Assembly (NCBI GenBank): GCA_004552155.1
Contig: SFPF01000119.1
Coordinates: 1 to 10,803 of the forward strand
DNA: 10,803 nt
From: Bacteroidales bacterium
Lineage (GTDB): Bacteria > Bacteroidota > Bacteroidia > Bacteroidales > Bacteroidaceae
Direction of reading: 5' to 3'
Program-made: the position numbers and the translations under genes
The notes under the pieces: model-generated
Told to the model about the DNA's origin: nothing
The model's database searches: none
The model's input: the letters and a program-made list of their open reading frames with translations, nothing else
Part shown: positions 6,293 through 10,803 of the stretch, in pieces
Numbering within the stretch: the first letter of the stretch is position 1
Layout: each line of letters begins with the position of its first letter

Positions 6293-8754
6293 TTACGGGA
6301 TAAGGAGTTTAATGTTATCGTTTGCCTCGTTGGGCTCAGCGCGGAGCACGCCCGGCTTTGCCTGGTCGGCGGGCAGTTCCATGAGATAGTCGCAAAGATT
6401 GTCCTCGAGATATTTATGGATAGCGCGTTTCAGCGAGCGTGCGCCGTATTTGCTGTCGAAGCCCTTGGCCACGAGGAAGCGGCGTGCGGCATCGCTCACT
6501 TCGAGCTGCAAGGGCACGTTGTTGAGCCGCTTCTGGAGGGCGCGGATTTCGAGGTCGGCAATTTCGAGGGCGTTGTCGGCGGTGAGCGGGTGGAACATCA
6601 CGATGTCGTCGAGGCGGTTGAGAAATTCGGGTGCGAACTGCTTGCTCAATGCCTTCATCACGATGCCTTCCGCCTGCTCAGCCGTTGCCTCGTGGCTGCT
6701 GTTGAAGCCCACGCCGCTGCCGAAATCTTTGAGCTGGCGAGTGCCGCTATTGGACGTCATTATAATAATTGTGTTGCGGAAGTCGGCAGTCACGCCGTTG
6801 CCGTCAGTCATGCGTCCTTCGTCCATAACCTGCAAGAGCGTGTTGAACACATCCGGCGCACTTTTTCGGTGAGTTGTCCTCCCTCTTCGTAGCCCACGTA
6901 TCCCGGAGGCGCGCCGACGAGACGGCTCACGCTGTATTTTTCGCCGTATTCGCTCATATCCATGCGGATAAGCGCGTCCTTGCTGCCGAACATCCATTCG
7001 GCGAGACACTTCACAAGGTGCGTCTTGCCCACGCCCGTGGGGCCTACGAAGAGGAACGTGCCGATGGGGCGCTCTGCGCCTTTCAGCCCGAGGCGGCTGC
7101 GCGTTATGGAGCGCACCACGCGCTCGATGGCCTTATCTTGGGCGATGACCTTGCTGCGCAATGCGTCTTTCATACCCCGCAGACGGTCTTCCTCGCTACG
7201 TGTCACGCGTTCCACGGGTACGCCGCTCATGATGCTCACCACGGCAGCCACTTGGTCCTCGTCCACCACGGAGGGGCTTTGCGACGCTTCTGCCTCCCAT
7301 TCCTTGACGAGTTCGGCAAGCTGCTTCTCGGCTTCCGCCATCTGGTCGCGCAGATTGGCGGCCTTCTCATAGTCCTGCGCTTGCGCGGCTGCGTTCTTCT
7401 GCTGTTTCAGTTCTGCCACCTCGCGCTCTTTCTGCAAGATATTTTCGGGCGTGCCCGACGACGAGAGATGCACGCGGCTGCCCGCTTCGTCGAGCGCGTC
7501 GATGGCCTTGTCGGGCAGGGCGCGGTCGGTGAGGTAGCGGTTGGTGAGGCGCACGCAGGCCGCCAGGGCAGCGTCGGTGTAGTGCACATTGTGGTGCTGC
7601 TCGTAGCGGCTGCGCAGGTTGTGCAGGATTTGCAGCGTTTCGTCGGCCGTGGCAGGCTCGAGTTGTATCTTCTGGAAGCGGCGTTCGAGCGCGCCGTCCT
7701 TTTCGATGGTTTTGCGGTATTCGTTGATGGTGGTCGCGCCGATGCACTGCACTTCGCCGCGTGCCAGGGCCGGTTTCAGGATATTGGCGGCATCGAGACT
7801 GCCCGGCGCAGAACCGGCACCGATAATCGTGTGTATCTCATCGACGAAAAGAATGATTTCATTGTGCTTTTTGAGTTCTTCGATGAGCTTGCGCAGACGT
7901 TCTTCAAATTGTCCGCGATACTGCGTGCCTGCCACGATGGCCGCCATGTCGAGCGCAACGATGCGCTTGCCCGCCAATACGCGCGGGGCTTTGCCGCCGG
8001 CGATGCGTTGCGCCAGGCCTTCCACTACCCCGATGAGTATAGGGTTGTTCTTCTTGCGGCGGCAGAGGATTTGCACCATGCGCTCCGTTTCGCGCTCGCG
8101 CCCCACCACGGGGTCCAATCCTCCCTTGGCGGCAATGGCGGTGAGATCCGTGCCGAAATGGTCGATAACGGGCGTATCGGTCTTTTCCTTGGTGCGCGTG
8201 CCTGCCGGTTGCTGGTTGCCGGCGGCCTTGCCGGAGGCGGCGAAGTCTTCGGGCGGCATGTCGTCGGCATCGTCGTTGTCAATGCCAAACGTGCTTTTGG
8301 GCAGTTCCACGCCGAGGCGTTCGCAAACGTTTTCGTAGGTCATACCGCCCTTTTCGAGCAGTCGGCCTGCGGCGTTGTGCTTTTCGCGGAGCATGGTCAG
8401 GAGGATATGCTCCACTCCTGCGGCTGTCTTACCCGTGCGGCGCGCTTCGAGCGCGGCGAGGCGCACGAGATTGGACGCTTCCTGGTTGAGCGCGGCGCCC
8501 TCGACGTTTTTCGGTTCATAGGTGGCCAATGCCTTTTGCATTTCCACGCGGCGGCGCAAGGCGTCCGATGCTTCCAGCAGCAGGGCTTCTGCGTTGATTT
8601 CCCATGAGGTGAGTAGACGCTTTACTTTTGATGTGGCGAGCATGGCCACGAGCAGGCAGAGCGGCGACACTTCGCGCAGCTGTGCCCGTTGCGCCACGTC
8701 GCAACTTATTTCGATAATGTTTTTGAGGTCTTCCGAGATACTAAAACTTTTCAT
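6293..8754 (-). pseudogene. clpC: ClpC-type AAA+ unfoldase, two deletions, one shifting the frame
   Basis: ClpC/ClpA-family proteins are ATP-driven unfoldases that feed substrates to ClpP. The order seen is an N-terminal Clp-N repeat domain (about 1-150), an acidic linker, AAA+ domain D1, a coiled-coil middle domain (about 405-470, the UVR-like segment QDYEKAANLRDQM) and AAA+ domain D2. D1 keeps Walker B FVDEIHT and the arginine-finger region GALERRF, but its Walker A is gone: NNPILIG is followed at once by VVEGLAQRI, with about 8 residues (24 bp) missing at 8028/8029. D2 has Walker A GPTGVGKTH, yet after GQLTEKVRR about 49 bp are missing near 6853-6855. This removes the Walker B segment (VLLDEIEKAHP in relatives) and shifts the frame, so translation as sequenced ends at 6808. 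The rest (DVFNTLLQVMDEGR to the end, with TSNSGTRQL, PEFLNRLDD and GARSLKRAI) is intact in another frame to 6293. Restoring both gaps gives about 844 residues, the family size. An AAGGAG lies 11 bases before the ATG. Confidence 0.92.
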
Positions 8755-8765
8755 TTCAAATAGTT

Positions 8766-8771
8766 CTCCTT
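8766..8771 (-). promoter_or_regulatory. Shine-Dalgarno sequence of clpC
   Basis: On the minus strand AAGGAG stands 11 bases before the clpC ATG. It supports the start at 8754. A clear Shine-Dalgarno sequence is unusual here, since the other genes in the window show AT-rich leaders without one. Confidence 0.6.
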
Positions 8772-8824
8772 AAATTTTTGTGACTAATACCTAATATTCT
8801 ACTTGTAATAATCCGCAGCAGCGG

Positions 8825-8857
8825 GGGGCGCTTGTACATCGCCCCTGAAAGAGGGGC
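8825..8857 (-). promoter_or_regulatory. clpC leader with two mutually exclusive hairpins
   Basis: In the RNA of the minus strand, GCCCCT-CTTTC-AGGGGC (8857-8841) forms a 6-bp hairpin. The GGGGCG of its second arm (8845-8840) can instead pair with the later CGCCCC (8830-8825) over a 9-base loop. The two cannot form together because they share bases 8841-8845. The segment lies in the roughly 140-base leader between the predicted clpC start point and the ATG. Neither hairpin is followed by a T run, so simple attenuation is not evident. Any sensing role is inference. Confidence 0.45.
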
Positions 8858-8899
8858 ACATAAACAGCATTGTATACGCGTTTTATATATAATATTGTG

Positions 8900-8907
8900 C
8901 AAAGTTA
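8900..8907 (-). promoter_or_regulatory. Predicted clpC promoter, -7 box TAACTTTG
   Basis: The minus strand reads TAACTTTG, a full match to the Bacteroidetes -7 consensus TAnnTTTG. A TTTG -33 box at the usual 19-21 base spacing is not present; only a T-rich stretch (CTTTTCTTT) lies upstream. Transcription would begin near 8893, giving a leader of about 140 bases before clpC. It faces away from the symporter promoter. Confidence 0.55.
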
Positions 8908-9026
8908 CGCATTTGCCCGGAAAGAAAAGCGTGTCGGCGGCGAAAAGTAAGGCTTTCCTTATAAGAAAATGCAGATTTTGCGCGCGGAAAGCGGTTGCGG
9001 CGCGGCGCGGAAAGCGCGAAACTTCT

Positions 9027-9034
9027 TAACTTTG
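9027..9034 (+). promoter_or_regulatory. Predicted symporter promoter, -7 box TAACTTTG
   Basis: TAACTTTG matches the Bacteroidetes -7 consensus and is the same octamer as in the divergent clpC promoter. No clear TTTG lies 19-21 bases upstream, where the sequence is very GC-rich. The start point would be near 9041, leaving a leader of about 23 bases before the ATG at 9064. This favours 9064 over in-frame upstream starts such as the TTG at 8995, which would lie before the promoter box. Confidence 0.5.
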
Positions 9035-9063
9035 CGGCAAAATTATGCCACTTTGGTTTTCCG

Positions 9064-10510
9064 ATGAAATCAGCAGAAATTGTGATGCCGGCAACCCTCG
9101 TTGCCTATTTTCTACTCCTTATTTACATCTCGCGCCGCGTGAGCCGCAAGAGCGCGGGCGGCGGTAACGACGACTTCTTTCGCGCCGGACACAGTTCGCC
9201 CTGGTGGATGGTGGCCGTGGGCATGGTGGGGGCGAGCATTTCGGGCGTCACGTTCATGTCCGTCCCCGGCTGGGCGGCGGCTACGGGCATGACCTATCTG
9301 CAAATGTGCCTTGGCTTATAAATTGCGTCTGACGAGCATTTACACCGTCTTGGCCGACCGCCTCGGCAAGCATTCCCACCGCACGGGCGCGGCATTTTTC
9401 GTGCTCAGCAAACTCACGGGTGCTGCGGCGCGGCTCTTTCCCGTCTGCCTCGTGCTCGACACCTTCGTCACACGTCCCTTGCTCCGCGCTGTGGGTTTTG
9501 AGTTTGGCAATACACTTACCCTTTGCCTCACCGCCCTTGCCCTTTTAGGCTTGATGTGGGGCTACACGCGGCGCGGCGGCATCAAGGTGCTGGTGCGTAC
9601 CGATATGTTGCAAACTGCCTGCATGCTGGGCGCGGCTGTCGCCATTGCGCTTGCCGTGATCGCCGCGCCGCAAATGGGGTGGGGCACTGTGGCGGAATTA
9701 TGGCGCGGGAGCGAAATGACGCGCGTGTTCGACTGGGACTGGAGCCATACCACAAACTTTTGGCGGCAGTTCATAAGCGGCATGTTTATCGTAGTGGTGA
9801 TGACGGGGCTCGACCAAGACATGATGCAAAAGAACCTGACCTGCAAAGACTTGCGCTCGGCGCAAAAGGAAATGTGCCTCTACGGCACGGCCTTCCTGCC
9901 CGTAAATTTCCTGTTCCTTTTCTTAGGCGTTCTGCTCTACACGTTTTGCGCCCGCACGGGTATCGCCCTGCCGCAGAGCGGCGACGAGTTGCTGACCGCC
10001 GTTGTGGCGAGTGGCACGTTGGGGTGGGGCGTTTGCATCGCCTTTGCCATCGGACTGTCCGCCGCAGCCTTTTCGAGCGCCGACTCGGCACTGACCGCGC
10101 TCACTACGACTATTTGCATCGACCTTCTAAGACTGGAAAACCGCGAAGGACTAACTGCCGCCGAACAAGTAAAAATCCGCCGCCGAGTGCATATTTGCGT
10201 GGTCGCTGCCGTGGTGCTCATGTTGCTGGCATTCAGGATTGTGGGCGATGCTACGAGCCTGATCAATGCGATTTACGTGATGGCATCTTACACTTACGGC
10301 CCTCTGCTCGGCCTCTTTGCTTACAGCCTATTTGTAAAGCACACTGCGGTGCGCGACCGTTATGTCCCCGCCGTTTGCATTGCCGCACCGCTAATTTGCC
10401 TCGTTTTAGACCTGAACGCCCAGCAATGGTTTGGCTACAAGTTCGGTTATGAATTGCTCTTGCTCAACGGACTGATTACATTTGGCGGGTTGTTGGCGTT
10501 GAGGAAATAG
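9064..10510 (+). pseudogene. Sodium:solute symporter (SSS family), frameshifted by a deletion of about 47 bp
   Basis: This is a multi-pass inner-membrane permease of the SSS family, which uses the sodium gradient to take up a solute such as a sugar, amino acid or sialic acid. The N-terminal part (MKSAEIVMPATLVAYFLLL...) has a first membrane helix (about 6-22) and the conserved GASISGVTFMSVPG segment, running to LQMCLG at residue 84. There the frame breaks: a stop follows at 9319-9321. The next frame resumes with YKLRLTSIYTVLADRLG, a conserved SSS stretch, and continues through many hydrophobic helices with TGLDQDMMQKNLTCKD and FSSADSALTALTT, the latter placing serines where the family binds sodium. 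Relatives carry about 16 more residues between MCLG and the tyrosine, a membrane segment ending in LLPLY. Restoring it gives about 497 residues, a normal size. The loss is therefore a deletion of about 47 bp, exact size unknown but equal to 2 modulo 3. Substrate cannot be assigned. Confidence 0.85.
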
Positions 10511-10581
10511 ATATGGTGTTTTACATACCGCCCAGATTTTCCCGATTAAAGCAATTCAAAATTTCTACACACTTTTTCAGA

Positions 10582-10613
10582 TTTGGCGCAACGGGAATAA
10601 ATGATTAAATTTG
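10582..10613 (+). promoter_or_regulatory. Consensus Bacteroidetes promoter downstream of the symporter gene
   Basis: TTTG at 10582-10585 and TAAATTTG at 10606-10613 match both boxes of the TTTG / TAnnTTTG promoter, with a 20-base spacer in the accepted range. It is the best promoter match in the window. The start point would fall near 10619-10621, exactly where the terminator stem begins. It could drive a very short RNA, or a gene beyond the right edge through an attenuating hairpin. The AT-rich setting makes a chance match possible. Confidence 0.5.
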
Positions 10614-10620
10614 CCTTGCA

Positions 10621-10660
10621 AGCAGGAAGAGCGCGGCGCTGCGCACTTCCTGCTTTTTTT
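10621..10660 (+). terminator. Strong intrinsic terminator
   Basis: AGCAGGAAG pairs with CTTCCTGCT (9 bp). Inside, after an A-A mismatch, GCGC pairs with GCGC around the loop ggcgct. An unbroken run of seven T (10654-10660) follows. It reads on the plus strand only and lies 110 bases after the symporter stop, so it is the likely end of that transcript. Confidence 0.88.
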
Positions 10661-10684
10661 GTACCCGCAACTATCAGCAAGGTC

Positions 10685-10803
10685 GTGAAAATTTTAAGCA
10701 AGCCCGTAAAAATTATCTCCGAGATAGTGAGAATTATCTTATAAGATAGTTTCCGCGCTCTTATAAGATAGTTGATGCGCGCTTACAAAATCGTTTTTCT
10801 TTT
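10685..10803. repeat. Degenerate 21-22-bp tandem repeat with palindromic cores
   Basis: From 10685 the sequence falls into units that each begin with GT: 10685-10705, 10706-10726, 10727-10748, 10749-10770 and 10771-10792, with a sixth starting at 10793 and cut by the window edge. Units two to four end in (g)agata or aagata and hold palindromes: tatctc-c-gagata (10714-10726), tatcttataagata (10735-10748) and tcttataaga (10759-10768). Their centres are 21.5 and 22 bases apart, about two turns of DNA. The 15-mer tcttataagatagtt is repeated exactly at 10737 and 10759. The first and fifth units are more diverged. It may be an operator array for a gene beyond the edge, or a dispersed intergenic repeat; no spacer pattern of a CRISPR is seen. 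Confidence 0.65.

Noticed and set aside
6845..6865. Programmed ribosomal frameshift in clpC
   Set aside because: There is no slippery heptamer, and conserved codons are missing rather than overlapped. A deletion explains the data better.
5693..6892. Plus-strand open frame of 399 codons
   Set aside because: It spans the antisense of rfbC and the end of clpC, two recognised genes, and shows no protein family of its own.
6874..8607. Plus-strand open frame of 577 codons
   Set aside because: It lies wholly antisense to clpC, whose product is clearly recognisable. Its composition (rich in His, Ala, Gly, Arg) is that of a reverse-strand shadow in a GC-rich gene, and no domain is visible.
8995..9063. 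Upstream TTG start for the symporter at 8995
   Set aside because: It would place the start before the predicted promoter box, and the added residues look nothing like an SSS N-terminus.
10685..10803. CRISPR array
   Set aside because: Units follow each other with no unique spacers of constant length, they are degenerate, and no cas gene is present.

Overview
The window looks like chromosomal DNA from a member of the Bacteroidales, possibly Prevotellaceae-like. Reasons: the proteins read like Bacteroidales versions of LysA, LysC, FtsE, LepA, RmlC and ClpC; copies of the Bacteroidetes -7 promoter box TAnnTTTG occur; and most genes lack a strong Shine-Dalgarno sequence. No tRNA, rRNA, CRISPR array, phage gene or transposase was found. 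The gene content is housekeeping.

Layout. Bases 1-182 are AT-rich with no supported gene. A strong two-way terminator (183-214) ends a block of minus-strand genes. Read in the direction of transcription (right to left) these are clpC (8754-6293), rfbC/rmlC (6280-5726), lepA (5637-3856), an ftsE-like ABC ATPase gene (3840-3098), lysC (3087-1765) and lysA (1383-228). clpC and rfbC are 12 bp apart, lepA and ftsE 15 bp, and ftsE and lysC 10 bp, so at least lepA-ftsE-lysC looks like an operon. LysC (first step) and LysA (last step) belong to the aspartate-to-lysine pathway. Between them lies a 221-bp composite inverted repeat (1480-1700). A 309-bp divergent promoter region (8755-9063) separates clpC from a plus-strand sodium:solute symporter gene (9064-10510). 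The right end holds a promoter-like element directly against a strong terminator, then a degenerate 21-22-bp tandem repeat that runs off the window.

Four of the seven genes are broken as sequenced, each in a specific way. lysA carries a 13-bp tandem duplication and ftsE an 8-bp one. clpC lacks 24 bp (the Walker A motif of its first ATPase domain) and about 49 bp (the Walker B motif of its second). The symporter gene lacks about 47 bp. Undoing each lesion gives a full-length, family-typical protein with no other defect. This suggests assembly error or very recent mutation rather than old decay. lysC, lepA and rfbC are intact.

I did not find a new multi-gene system. The most unusual signals are non-coding: the REP/BIME-like composite repeat with compensatory hairpin changes between lysC and lysA, the phased palindromic repeats at the right end, the promoter-terminator unit, and the clpC leader with two mutually exclusive hairpins.
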